Source: Lachnospiraceae bacterium
Lineage (GTDB): Bacteria; Bacillota_A; Clostridia; Lachnospirales; Lachnospiraceae
DNA: 8,714 bases
Direction: 5' to 3'
Assembly: GCA_018365895.1 (NCBI GenBank)
Contig: JAGZJD010000083.1
Coordinates: forward strand, 1 to 8,714
Shown piece after piece: positions 1-6,812 of this stretch (the first letter of the stretch is position 1; every line of letters begins with the position of its first letter). The position numbers were made by a program, and so were the translations under genes. Under the pieces are notes generated by a model that saw nothing but the letters and a program-made list of their open reading frames with translations, was not told the DNA's origin and ran no database searches.

Positions 1-293
1 TTTTGTTTTCCGGAATTAACATCTTCTCAGCAGTACGTATGATGGCTTATGGGAAAGGATATTTTGCAGGAGGAATTACATTCCTTCGCTCGTTCGCGTT
101 GTTATTGCTGTTTTTGATAGTGCTGCCACAATTTTTTGGAATGAATGGAATCTGGCTTGCAGTTCCAGGAGCGGAAATTTTAACGATGTTTGTTGCAGTT
201 CTGGCGTTAGTTTTTATCCCGCGAGGGAGAAAAAGTGTCTGTTTTGAAAATAATCGTGGTAGACATAAAGAAAACACACAAGTAGTAAAATAG
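1..293 (+). CDS. MATE-family multidrug efflux transporter, C-terminal fragment (5' end outside window)
   Basis: The reading frame is already open at the window edge (first full codon at base 3) and ends at the TAG at 291-293, so only about the last 96 residues are seen. They contain two hydrophobic membrane segments: about residues 25-45 (rich in L, F and V) and 50-72 (GIWLAVPGAEILTM and following). A charged tail with several R and K residues follows. The pattern GINIFSAVRMMAYGKGY, then LRSFALLLL, then NGIWLAVPGAE matches what I remember of the last two helices of MATE (MatE/NorM/DinF-like) Na+- or H+-coupled drug exporters. The TTG at base 3 is not a real start. The gene has no evident link to the sugar operon downstream: a repressor promoter separates them. 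No clear rho-independent terminator follows. The family call rests on the C-terminus only. Confidence 0.72.
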   Translation, partial: LFSGINIFSAVRMMAYGKGYFAGGITFLRSFALLLLFLIVLPQFFGMNGIWLAVPGAEILTMFVAVLALVFIPRGRKSVCFENNRGRHKENTQVVK

Positions 294-356
294 CACAATG
301 TTTGTGGTGGAAAACTATATATAACATACAAAAATAATAAAAAACAAAAAATTAAA

Positions 357-385
357 TTGACGAAAAGTGAATAAAGTGGTAACAT
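357..385 (+). promoter_or_regulatory. Probable sigma-A promoter of the LacI-family repressor gene
   Basis: A -35 box TTGACG (357-362) is followed by a 17-bp spacer and a -10 box TAACAT (380-385), preceded by TG at 377-378 as in extended -10 promoters. Transcription would begin near 391-393, inside the operator that follows. This placement fits autorepression. The -10 box matches the consensus at only 4 of 6 positions. Confidence 0.6.
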
Positions 386-390
386 ATAAA

Positions 391-416
391 CAAATAGGAA
401 AACCTTTTCCTGTTTG
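391..416 (+). promoter_or_regulatory. Operator A: LacI-type palindrome before the repressor gene
   Basis: Half-site CAAATAGGAAAAC (391-403) faces CTTTTCCTGTTTG (404-416). The two halves are complementary at 11 of 13 positions, the exceptions being one arm base and the centre. The core AGGAAAAC/CTTTTCCT (396-411) shares its left half exactly with two sites upstream of the transport operon. The centre is C/C rather than the C/G step usual for LacI-family operators. It lies just after the -10 box, a good position for autorepression. Confidence 0.72.
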
Positions 417-430
417 TAAAGGAGGAGAAT

Positions 431-1450
431 ATGGCTATTACAATTGCAGACATTGCAAAGGAGGCTGGAGTATCCATCTCTACTGTATCTAGAGTGATGA
501 ATGGGACAAAACCGGTAAGTCCAAAATTAAAAGAAAAAGTTTATAAGATTATTGAAAAAAATAATTATACGCCGAATGCATTGGCACAAAGTCTGATAAC
601 TAAAAAAACCAATATTGTAGGAGTCATAGTTCCAGATATATCGAATGTTGTATTTGGAGCACTTACAAAGGGAATCAATGATATTTGTTCAAATGAAGGT
701 TATACAATTATGGTCTGTGAATCTAGAGGAGAATTAGAAGAAGAACTGAAACTTTTAAATATTCTAGAGGATAGGAAAATAGACGGTGTATTGTTTGCAG
801 GAGTAGATGTGAATAAAGAACTGACAGATGCGATGCAGAAAAAGGAATATCCGGTAGTGTTAGTAACTCAGGAGGCGGTTCAAGGTGAGCACGTGATAGA
901 TACAGTTACACACGATAATTTGCAGGCTGTTTATGATGCAGTAAGATTTTTGTATGATAGTGGTCATGAGAGGATTGCATATATAGGCGGGCCAAAACAT
1001 GATTTCTCATCTGGGCAAAAAAGAATCAAAGGATATAAAAAAGCATTGGATGAATTGGGGATTTCCGTACCAGAGTCCTATATAGAACAAGGTGAATTTT
1101 CATTTCAGTCAGGATATGATGGAATGAAAAAGATTTATGAAGAGAATAGTATCTTGCCGACAGCAGTAGTTGCTGGAAGTGATTTGATTGCATTAGGGGC
1201 AATGCAGTTTCTAAATAGTATCGGTATGAGTGTTCCAGCAGATATGTCAATTATCGGATTTGATGATTTGGAATTTTCCATTTATTGCAGACCAGAACTA
1301 TCAACCGTTCGGATTCCATATTTCGAAGAGGGACAAAAAGCAGCAAAAGAACTTTTAAAATATATGAAAGGAACAAAGGAGTATGCTGCAACACATTATG
1401 TAGCACATAAAATTATTAGGAGAGGAACCATAAAAGATATTCATAAATAG
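431..1450 (+). CDS. LacI-family transcriptional repressor of the sucrose operon
   Basis: A 339-residue protein with the usual length and two-part build of LacI/GalR regulators. Residues 3-24 form the helix-turn-helix (TIADIAKEAGVSISTVSRVM). The hinge helix follows at 46-55 (YTPNALAQSL), with L55 at the place of the lever leucine that enters the central operator step. From about residue 61 a periplasmic-binding-like effector domain follows: VGVIVPDISN at 63-72, R198 in the QKRIKGY stretch at the usual effector-contact arginine position, a GSDLIALGAM segment at 249-258, and IIGFDDLEF at 274-282. The start is fixed by AAAGGAGG at 418-425. It precedes the transport operon, and the same half-site occurs before its own gene and before the operon, so local control with autoregulation is inferred. 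The inducer is unknown; sucrose or a breakdown product is the simplest guess. Confidence 0.93.
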   Translation: MAITIADIAKEAGVSISTVSRVMNGTKPVSPKLKEKVYKIIEKNNYTPNALAQSLITKKTNIVGVIVPDISNVVFGALTKGINDICSNEGYTIMVCESRGELEEELKLLNILEDRKIDGVLFAGVDVNKELTDAMQKKEYPVVLVTQEAVQGEHVIDTVTHDNLQAVYDAVRFLYDSGHERIAYIGGPKHDFSSGQKRIKGYKKALDELGISVPESYIEQGEFSFQSGYDGMKKIYEENSILPTAVVAGSDLIALGAMQFLNSIGMSVPADMSIIGFDDLEFSIYCRPELSTVRIPYFEEGQKAAKELLKYMKGTKEYAATHYVAHKIIRRGTIKDIHK

Positions 1451-1452
1451 AT

Positions 1453-1477
1453 AAAGAGCTGAATGTATCAGCTCTTT
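1453..1477 (+). terminator. Hairpin after the repressor gene, probable weak terminator
   Basis: AAAGAGCTGA (1453-1462) and TCAGCTCTTT (1468-1477) form a perfect 10-bp stem with a 5-base loop, three bases after the repressor stop codon. The stem ends in CTCTTT, but the next bases are CAAAAAAG, so the U-tract is short and broken. Termination may be incomplete, which would let some repressor transcript read into the operon. Confidence 0.6.
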
Positions 1478-1490
1478 CAAAAAAGAGAAT

Positions 1491-1506
1491 AGGAAAACGA
1501 TTTCCT
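1491..1506 (+). promoter_or_regulatory. Operator B: LacI-type palindrome, upstream site of the transport operon
   Basis: AGGAAAAC (1491-1498) faces GATTTCCT (1499-1506), complementary at 7 of 8 positions around a C/G centre. Its left half is identical to those of operators A and C. Its centre lies 107 bp upstream of the centre of operator C, close to ten helical turns, so a repressor tetramer could in principle bridge the two. Looping is inference. Confidence 0.68.
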
Positions 1507-1538
1507 GTATTTTATAGTAAAAATAAGTGCATATTGTA

Positions 1539-1567
1539 TTTAAAAATCAATTTGTACAAATTATAAG
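1539..1567 (+). promoter_or_regulatory. Candidate promoter of the transport/phosphorylase operon
   Basis: TTTAAA (1539-1544, 4 of 6 with the -35 consensus), a 17-bp spacer and TATAAG (1562-1567, 5 of 6 with the -10 consensus) give the best-spaced pair I can find between operators B and C. The region is so A/T-rich that chance matches are likely and other choices exist. A promoter must lie in this control region or transcription must read through from the repressor gene. Confidence 0.3.
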
Positions 1568-1593
1568 TATAAAAAAATACTATTTTTTTATAC
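1567..1593. repeat. Perfect 27-bp A/T palindrome in the operon control region
   Basis: GTATAAAAAAATA (1567-1579) and its exact reverse complement TATTTTTTTATAC (1581-1593) flank the single base C1580. It sits five bases before operator C and overlaps the candidate -10 region. Thirteen matched pairs are more than low sequence complexity readily explains, although the A and T tracts contribute seven of them. It could be a second regulator's site or a bent or extrudable DNA element. Function unknown. Confidence 0.6.
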
Positions 1594-1597
1594 CAAA

Positions 1598-1613
1598 AGG
1601 AAAACGTTTTCAC
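1598..1613 (+). promoter_or_regulatory. Operator C: LacI-type palindrome (alternatively a cre site) before the binding-protein gene
   Basis: AGGAAAAC (1598-1605) faces GTTTTCAC (1606-1613). The inner 12 bp GAAAACGTTTTC (1600-1611) are a perfect palindrome with the C/G centre typical of LacI-family sites. The left half-site equals those of operators A and B. The 14-mer GGAAAACGTTTTCA also differs by only one base from a good CcpA cre site, so catabolite control through the same site is possible. It lies in the leader about 70 bp before the first structural gene, where bound repressor would block transcription. Confidence 0.75.
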
Positions 1614-1683
1614 AAATAGGGTTATTACCCTGAATAAGGGAATGCAAAGATAAACTCATAAATTACGAAGGAGGAAAACAAGT

Positions 1684-2964
1684 ATGAAGAAAACAAAGAA
1701 ACAAATGGTAGCAGCAGGTTTGGCACTTGTAATGGCAGTATCTCTAGTTGGATGTGGGAATAGTGGTGGAGATAGTCAAAAAGAAGATGGACAAATAACA
1801 TTGAAGTTTTCGTTCGATCAAGGTGTTGGAGAAGCGACTCAAAAAATTGTAGATAAATTTAATGAGAGTCAAGACAAAATTAAGGTAGAAACGGTACTTC
1901 TTCCTCAGGATGCAAATCAGGTACATGATGATTTTGTTAATAAATTAGCGTCTGGGGATAAAAGCGTAGATATTATGGGATTGGATGTGGTGTATGTCGC
2001 TGAGTTTGCATCAGCAGGATGGCTTATGGATTTGACAAATAAAATTGACACAGATGCTATGTTAGACGGTCCAGTTGAGGGTGCAACATATGATGGAAAA
2101 TTAGTGGCAGCTCCATGGTTTACCAATTCAAGTGTATTGTTTTATCGCCAGGATGTATTAGAACAATTGGGGGCAGAAGTTCCTACAACATATGAAGGTT
2201 GGATGGAGCTGGCAGATCAAGCTGTAGGAATAAATGGGATTGAATATGGAGCTGATTTTCAGGCAGCGCAGTCAGAAGCATTGGTAACAAACTGGGTAGA
2301 ATATGTTTGGAACAATGGTGGAGATGTACTTGATGAGTCAGGGGATCCGGTAATCAATTCTGAAAACAATGTAGAGGCAACAAATATTATGAAAAAATTA
2401 GTAGATGAATATGCACCGGAAGGGATTACTACTTATACGGAGACAGAAAGTGAACAAGTATTTAAAGAAGGAAAATGCTTATTTATTCGTGACTGGTCAG
2501 GCTTTTGGACAAGTGGGCAGGACGAAGGATCAAAGGTTGCAGGTAAAATAGCAGCTACAAAGCTCCCAACAGGACCAAATGGGGACGAGTCTCATACTTG
2601 TCTTGGAGGACTAGATTTGGTTGTAAATAATGCAATTGATGAAAAACAAAAGGCAGCAGCGGTAGAATTTATTAACTATATGATAAGTGCAGACACACAA
2701 AAAGAAATGACATTGATTTCTTCACAGCCTCCAGTTGTAAAAGATGTGTATACAGATGCAGAGATTTTAGAGGAGATCCCATTTTATGCAGATTTTTATG
2801 ACATTATTATGACAGGGAAATCAAGACCACTTTCTCCGAAATATGCAAAGGTATCGGATGCTATTCAAAGAAACATTCATCAAGCATTGACTGGAGAGAC
2901 AGATGTGGTGACGGCATTAGACAAACTTCAAGAAGAAGTAGAGGCATTAAACAATAAAAAATAA
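1684..2964 (+). CDS. ABC transporter sugar-binding lipoprotein (disaccharide type)
   Basis: A 426-residue extracytoplasmic solute-binding protein, normal length for the carbohydrate-binding group. Residues 1-24 are a lipoprotein signal peptide: KK..KK at 2-6, a hydrophobic core, and the lipobox LVGC with the lipidated cysteine at 24. A short Gly/Ser/Asp-rich linker follows. The mature part carries features I associate with trehalose/maltose-type binding proteins (LpqY, ThuE, TMBP): a DVVYVAEFASAGWLMDLT stretch, APWFTNSSVLFYR, FIRDWSGFW, LGGLDLVVN, and a late RPLSPKYAKVSDAI segment. Its role would be to capture the sugar outside the membrane and pass it to the two permeases encoded next. The start is set by AAGGAGG at 1668-1674. 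A 3' hairpin after the stop fits the higher expression usual for binding proteins. Sucrose is inferred from the phosphorylase in the operon; trehalose-like or isomeric disaccharides are alternatives. Confidence 0.9.
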   Translation: MKKTKKQMVAAGLALVMAVSLVGCGNSGGDSQKEDGQITLKFSFDQGVGEATQKIVDKFNESQDKIKVETVLLPQDANQVHDDFVNKLASGDKSVDIMGLDVVYVAEFASAGWLMDLTNKIDTDAMLDGPVEGATYDGKLVAAPWFTNSSVLFYRQDVLEQLGAEVPTTYEGWMELADQAVGINGIEYGADFQAAQSEALVTNWVEYVWNNGGDVLDESGDPVINSENNVEATNIMKKLVDEYAPEGITTYTETESEQVFKEGKCLFIRDWSGFWTSGQDEGSKVAGKIAATKLPTGPNGDESHTCLGGLDLVVNNAIDEKQKAAAVEFINYMISADTQKEMTLISSQPPVVKDVYTDAEILEEIPFYADFYDIIMTGKSRPLSPKYAKVSDAIQRNIHQALTGETDVVTALDKLQEEVEALNNKK

Positions 2965-2973
2965 AAATAACAT

Positions 2974-2996
2974 GGCGGTGTAAAAACAGCACCGCC
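2974..2996 (+). promoter_or_regulatory. Intercistronic hairpin after the binding-protein gene
   Basis: GGCGGTG (2974-2980) pairs perfectly with CACCGCC (2990-2996) across a 9-base loop. No U-tract follows, so it should not stop transcription. Such GC-rich hairpins behind binding-protein genes commonly protect the upstream mRNA from 3' exonucleases. The bases just after it, CCTCT (2995-2999), can pair with AGAGG (3004-3008) in the Shine-Dalgarno sequence of the next gene, an alternative fold that shares C2995 and C2996 with the main stem. Confidence 0.6.
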
Positions 2997-3016
2997 TCTA
3001 AAAAGAGGAGGCAGTC

Positions 3017-3922
3017 ATGACCAGTAAAAAAAGAAAATATAATTCACTGCAAAAAACAGAAACCAGAGATGCCTGGATTATGATGGCTCCGGCTATCATT
3101 ATTCTGTTAGTTATTGCGGTATATCCAATTTTAAGAACATTTTGGCTAAGTCTCCACGAAATGGTACTTACAGATCCGGGGAGTGGTTATCCGTTTGTGG
3201 GGATGAAGAATTATATAAAGATATTTCAGGATGAAAGAGCATTGCACTCTATTGGATTTACTTTGAAATTTACAATAACCACGGTGTTTTTTGAGTTGGT
3301 AATAGGATTTGCAGCAGCATTGATTATGAATAAAGCATTTAGGGGAAAAGGGCTTGTCCGAGCAGCAATTTTGATTCCGTGGGCGATTCCGACATCAGTA
3401 TCAGCACTAATGTGGAAATTTATTTATAACGATCAATATGGATTGTTTAATGATATTTTATATAAATTGGGTGTAATCGATTCATACAAAGCATGGTTAA
3501 GTACTGCGGATGGCTCGTTTCTTGCATTAGTTATTACAGATGTTTGGAAAACGGCACCATATATGGCACTTTTGATTTTAGCTGGGCTTCAGATGATTTC
3601 AGAAGATTTGTACGAAGCAGCCAAAATAGATGGGGCAAATGTATTTCAGCGATTCTGTTATGTGACATTGCCAAATGTAAAAGGAACAGTACTTGTTGCG
3701 TTATTATTCAGGACACTAGATGCTTTCCGTGTGTTTGATTTAGTTTCTGTTATGACAGGCGGTGCAAACCAGACGGAAAGTGTATCCTTATATGCATACA
3801 ATAACTTAATGAAATTCCTTGATTTCGGCTATGGGTCAGCGATGGCAGTTATGATATTTATTATTGTATTTATCATTAGTCTTATATATATGAAAGTAAT
3901 GGGCAATCAATTGGTAGAGTAG
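3017..3922 (+). CDS. Carbohydrate ABC transporter permease, MalF/MsmF/UgpA-type
   Basis: A 301-residue inner-membrane subunit. About six hydrophobic segments are visible: residues 20-40, 80-105, 113-135, 165-191, 222-245 and 272-293. The cytoplasmic EAA loop that docks the ATPase is at 200-219, beginning EAAKIDGANVF and ending in TLP. The extracellular stretch LTDPGSGYPFVGMKNY (51-66) and LIPWAIPTSVSALMWKFIYND (119-139) are typical of the disaccharide permease group. It lacks the large extra periplasmic domain of enterobacterial MalF, as expected for Firmicutes. AGAGGAGG (3004-3011) sets the start. It pairs with the second permease encoded 15 bp downstream. No ATPase gene is present in the operon. 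Confidence 0.92.
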   Translation: MTSKKRKYNSLQKTETRDAWIMMAPAIIILLVIAVYPILRTFWLSLHEMVLTDPGSGYPFVGMKNYIKIFQDERALHSIGFTLKFTITTVFFELVIGFAAALIMNKAFRGKGLVRAAILIPWAIPTSVSALMWKFIYNDQYGLFNDILYKLGVIDSYKAWLSTADGSFLALVITDVWKTAPYMALLILAGLQMISEDLYEAAKIDGANVFQRFCYVTLPNVKGTVLVALLFRTLDAFRVFDLVSVMTGGANQTESVSLYAYNNLMKFLDFGYGSAMAVMIFIIVFIISLIYMKVMGNQLVE

Positions 3923-3937
3923 CAAGGAGGAAAACAG

Positions 3938-4777
3938 ATGAATAAAAAGACCTTACATATAATAAAACAAATATTCTTTTATGTGTTTATAGTCCTCTTT
4001 GTAGGAATTATAGTACTTCCGTTTTTATGGCAATTCTTGACATCTATTAAACCAATGTCTGAGATCTCAGCTATGCCGGCACAATGGATACCAAGTGAAA
4101 TTAATATTCAATATTATTTTAATGTGTTTGAGAAACATCCTTTTGGAAAATACTTGTTTAACAGCTTAGTCGTAGCGACATGTACTACATTTTTAAGCAT
4201 TTTAATTGGTGCATCTGCAGCATATGCTTTGGCAAGGTTGCGATTTAAAGGAAAGAAGGTTATGCTTATGGCAATTTTAAGCATTTCTATGTTTCCAACA
4301 ATTGCCACATTGAGTCCGATTTACCTGTTGTTAAAAGAATTTAGTTTGTTAAATACATATTTAGGACTTATTATCCCATATATTACGTTTGCACTTCCAC
4401 TAGCAATTTGGTTATTGACTAATTTCTTTTCACAGTTGCCTAAAGGATTTGAGGAGGCAGCGGCAATTGACGGATGTTCACGAGCAGGAATCTTTTTTCG
4501 AATCATGATTCCGCTAATCAAACCGGCAATATTTTCTGTTGCGTTGATTGTATTTATTAATGCATGGAATGAATATATTTATGCACTTACATTTATGACA
4601 GATGATTTGATGAGAACAGTTCCGGTTGGAATTGCAATGTTCCCAAGTAATTATGAGATGCCTTGGGGAGATATGGCGGCAGGTTCTGTAATTGTAACAG
4701 TGCCACTAATTATTTTGGTTCTGATTTTCCAGAAAAAGATCATAGCAGGTTTGACTAGCGGCGGTGTAAAAGAATAG
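3938..4777 (+). CDS. Carbohydrate ABC transporter permease, MalG/MsmG/UgpE-type
   Basis: A 279-residue inner-membrane subunit, the usual size for MalG-like permeases. Hydrophobic segments are at about residues 12-34, 74-99, 107-132, 138-163, 196-217 and 245-264. The EAA loop is at 172-192, beginning EEAAAIDGCSRAG and ending IMIP. The C-terminus FQKKIIAGLTSGGVKE is characteristic of the family, where it contacts the ATPase. The start is set by AAGGAGG at 3924-3930, immediately after the stop of the first permease. It forms a heterodimer with that protein. The 39-bp gap to the next gene is a little longer than the other downstream gaps but holds no terminator. Confidence 0.92.
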   Translation: MNKKTLHIIKQIFFYVFIVLFVGIIVLPFLWQFLTSIKPMSEISAMPAQWIPSEINIQYYFNVFEKHPFGKYLFNSLVVATCTTFLSILIGASAAYALARLRFKGKKVMLMAILSISMFPTIATLSPIYLLLKEFSLLNTYLGLIIPYITFALPLAIWLLTNFFSQLPKGFEEAAAIDGCSRAGIFFRIMIPLIKPAIFSVALIVFINAWNEYIYALTFMTDDLMRTVPVGIAMFPSNYEMPWGDMAAGSVIVTVPLIILVLIFQKKIIAGLTSGGVKE

Positions 4778-4806
4778 TAAAACGTGATGAATAAGACTAA
4801 AAAGCG

Positions 4807-4811
4807 AGGAG
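4807..4811 (+). promoter_or_regulatory. Ribosome-binding site that decides the aldo/keto reductase start
   Basis: AGGAG lies five bases before the ATG at 4817. Two earlier in-frame starts exist, GTG at 4784 and ATG at 4787, but neither has a convincing Shine-Dalgarno sequence. They would add a lysine-rich 11-residue leader absent from family members as I remember them. Confidence 0.75.
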
Positions 4812-4816
4812 AAAAA

Positions 4817-5713
4817 ATGAAAGAAATAATTGTTAATAATGATATGAAAATATCACAGGTAGTTGCGGGATGTATGAGAGTAGCAGATGCAAATTTGACA
4901 GGGCATCAGTTTTTAACATTTGTAGAAGAATGTATGGAGATGGGAATTACAACATTTGATCATGCTCCGGTATATGGAGGATATACATGTGAAAAAATAT
5001 TTGGAGATGCAGTATTGCGTGTGAGACCGCAGCTGCGTAAAAAGATGCAGATTGTAACTAAGACGGGAATTGTACTAAAGGGAAAAGATGGAAATAAAAC
5101 AATTCGTTATGAATCTTCTAAAAAGGAGATTCAAAAAGAAATTGAGTCATCACTTCGGAATCTGGGAACAGATTATATCGATTTGCTTTTAGTACATCGC
5201 CCGGATATTTTAGCAGATCCTCAGGAGACAGCCGATGCGTTAGATCAACTTGTACAGGAGGGAAAAGTACTACATTTAGGTGTATCAAATTTTATGCCCT
5301 CTCAGATTGCTGCGTTGCAAAGTTATATGAAAAATCCAATTAGCATTAATCAGATGGAGTTTTCTGTAAAAACAACAGAAAATTTCACCAATGGAGTAAT
5401 GGATGATGCGCTTATAAGAAGAATGCCGTTGATGGCATGGTCACCTTTGGGGGGCGGAAGTGTTTTTTCTGGAGAGGATAAACAGTCTGTAAGACTGAGA
5501 GCCAAATTACAAGAGATAGCAGAAGACTATCACACGTCTATTGATACAATTATGTATTCTTGGTTGTTCAGGCATCCAGTAAAAATTGCAGCAATTACTG
5601 GAACGTTGAATATAGAAAGAGTGAAAAAAGCAGTAGAAGCATTGGAAATTACACTTTCATATGATGAATGGTATCAGATATTAGAAGCATCAAGAGGATA
5701 TTGTGTACCGTAG
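4817..5713 (+). CDS. Aldo/keto reductase, YdhF-type
   Basis: A 298-residue cytosolic NAD(P)H-dependent oxidoreductase with the (beta/alpha)8 fold. From the chosen start the length and overall pattern agree with E. coli YdhF as I remember it, including the ending GYCVP (GYDVP in YdhF). The catalytic tetrad is visible: D48 and Y53 in DHAPVYGGY, K82 in IVTKTGI, and H127 in LLLVHRPD. Other family marks are GKVLHLGVSNF (149-159), INQMEFS (177-183), MAWSPLGGG (206-214) and the cofactor-binding ITGTLNIERVKKAVEAL (260-276). The gene lies between the permeases and a second oxidoreductase, so its substrate is probably a carbonyl form of an imported sugar, or a general detoxification target. The physiological substrate of the YdhF group is not established to my knowledge. 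The tetrad is intact, so activity is likely. Confidence 0.88.
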   Translation: MKEIIVNNDMKISQVVAGCMRVADANLTGHQFLTFVEECMEMGITTFDHAPVYGGYTCEKIFGDAVLRVRPQLRKKMQIVTKTGIVLKGKDGNKTIRYESSKKEIQKEIESSLRNLGTDYIDLLLVHRPDILADPQETADALDQLVQEGKVLHLGVSNFMPSQIAALQSYMKNPISINQMEFSVKTTENFTNGVMDDALIRRMPLMAWSPLGGGSVFSGEDKQSVRLRAKLQEIAEDYHTSIDTIMYSWLFRHPVKIAAITGTLNIERVKKAVEALEITLSYDEWYQILEASRGYCVP

Positions 5714-5725
5714 GAGGATATAAAT

Positions 5726-6808
5726 ATGAAAAAAATACGTTTTGGGCTGATTGGATCAGGATGGCGCGCAGAGTTCTATATTAGAATTGCAAAAATGCTT
5801 CCGGAACAATTCGAGTTGACAGGAGTGCTGATTCGAGACAAAGAAAAGGGAAATATATTTTCCAGAAAACACAATGTTCCTGTAGTATCATCACTGGAAG
5901 AATTGGAATTAGAGAAACCAGATTATATCGTGCTTGCAATTAAAAGAGGAATTGTATCAGAATATTTACGAAAACTGTTTGAAAAAGGAATTCCTGTGTT
6001 ATGTGAAACACCGCCAGGTGAAGATATTGCAGCACTGAATTGCCTATGGGAGACTTACAAAAAATATAATGCCAAAATACAAATTGCAGAACAATATTTT
6101 GCACAACCATTGTATGCGGCGTGGCAACAGGTATTACAGGAGGGAAAGATTGGAGAAGTACAGAATATAAATATTTCGGCGCTTCATGGATACCATGGGG
6201 CAAGTATTATAAGGAGATTTTTGAATTCTGGATTTGAAAATGCAGTAATTTATGGAAAACGGTACTGGTTTAATGTAACAGAGACATACGGACGGAAGGG
6301 AATGGATTTTAATGGAGAGATTTTCAAATGTTCCAGAGATCGCTTGACAATGGAATTCGATAATGGGAAGGTGGCTTATTTTGACTTTTCAGATCCGGCA
6401 CAATACCATTCGTTTATTCGGACGAGACAGATTACAATTCAGGGAACTCGGGGAGAAATAGATGATCTGACAATTCGTTACTTGACGGAAAAGAATATTC
6501 CGGTTACAGAGCAATTGAACCGAATTGATCTCGGTGTCTATAATAATCAGGAATGGTCACATTATGGTATTATGCTAGGGGAAGAATTCCTCTATAGAAA
6601 TCCATTTGGAAATGCAAGGCTGAACGATGATGAGATTGCGGTTGCTACTTGTATGATGAAAATGGCAGATTATCTGGAAAATGGGATAGAATTTTATAGT
6701 TTAAAAGAAGCGCTTCAAGATATGTATATTTGCCTGATTATGGACGACGCACTTGCGAATCCAAACAAAGAAATAAAAATGGAAAAACAGATTTGGGCAA
6801 AGAGGTGA
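5726..6808 (+). CDS. Gfo/Idh/MocA-family oxidoreductase with an atypical catalytic motif
   Basis: A 360-residue protein, normal length for this NAD(P)-dependent sugar dehydrogenase family. Residues 4-18 are the beta-alpha start of a Rossmann fold, with G10-S-G12-W-R-A15 in place of the usual GxGxxG. Strand two ends in LIRD (35-38), with I36 where an acidic ribose-binding residue is common. KPDYIVLAI (64-72) and [11 protein letters not shown] (88-98) follow. The family's EKP motif is E94-T95-P96 here, so the catalytic lysine is missing. A second alpha/beta domain runs from about 125 to 330, and the usual DxxxH motif is not evident; H154 and H157 are the nearest histidine candidates. AGGAGG (5712-5717) overlaps the stop of the preceding gene, indicating coupling. 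Possible roles are reduction or oxidation of sugar carbonyls, as in the 3-keto-disaccharide routes known from rhizobia, or a non-catalytic role. The family is clear; the reaction is unknown. Confidence 0.85.
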   Translation: MKKIRFGLIGSGWRAEFYIRIAKMLPEQFELTGVLIRDKEKGNIFSRKHNVPVVSSLEELELEKPDYIVLAIKRGIVSEYLRKLFEKGIPVLCETPPGEDIAALNCLWETYKKYNAKIQIAEQYFAQPLYAAWQQVLQEGKIGEVQNINISALHGYHGASIIRRFLNSGFENAVIYGKRYWFNVTETYGRKGMDFNGEIFKCSRDRLTMEFDNGKVAYFDFSDPAQYHSFIRTRQITIQGTRGEIDDLTIRYLTEKNIPVTEQLNRIDLGVYNNQEWSHYGIMLGEEFLYRNPFGNARLNDDEIAVATCMMKMADYLENGIEFYSLKEALQDMYICLIMDDALANPNKEIKMEKQIWAKR

Positions 6809-6812
6809 TGAA

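Noticed and set aside
3..5. TTG as a start codon for the first gene
   Set aside because: The frame is open to the window edge and the protein starts within a transporter's C-terminal region, so this is a truncated gene, not a small one.
294..306. CACAA/TTGTG hairpin as terminator of the MATE gene
   Set aside because: Only five base pairs with a three-base loop and no U-tract; too weak to call.
47..385. 112-codon minus-strand ORF across the MATE gene end and the following gap
   Set aside because: It overlaps a recognisable MATE C-terminus on the + strand, has low-complexity F/L/N-rich content typical of an antisense shadow, and has no family resemblance.
1618..1631. AGGGT/ACCCT inverted repeat in the leader of the binding-protein gene
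   Set aside because: Five pairs with a four-base loop, no known regulator match and not adjacent to the ribosome-binding site; likely chance.
3923..3936. AAGGAGGAAAACA string repeated before the binding-protein and second permease genes, resembling an operator half-site
   Set aside because: It is explained as a strong Shine-Dalgarno sequence with an A-rich spacer; there is no opposing half-site.
4784..4816. GTG/ATG start giving a 309-residue aldo/keto reductase
   Set aside because: No good ribosome-binding site precedes it; AGGAG sits five bases before the ATG at 4817, and the 298-residue product agrees with YdhF-type proteins.
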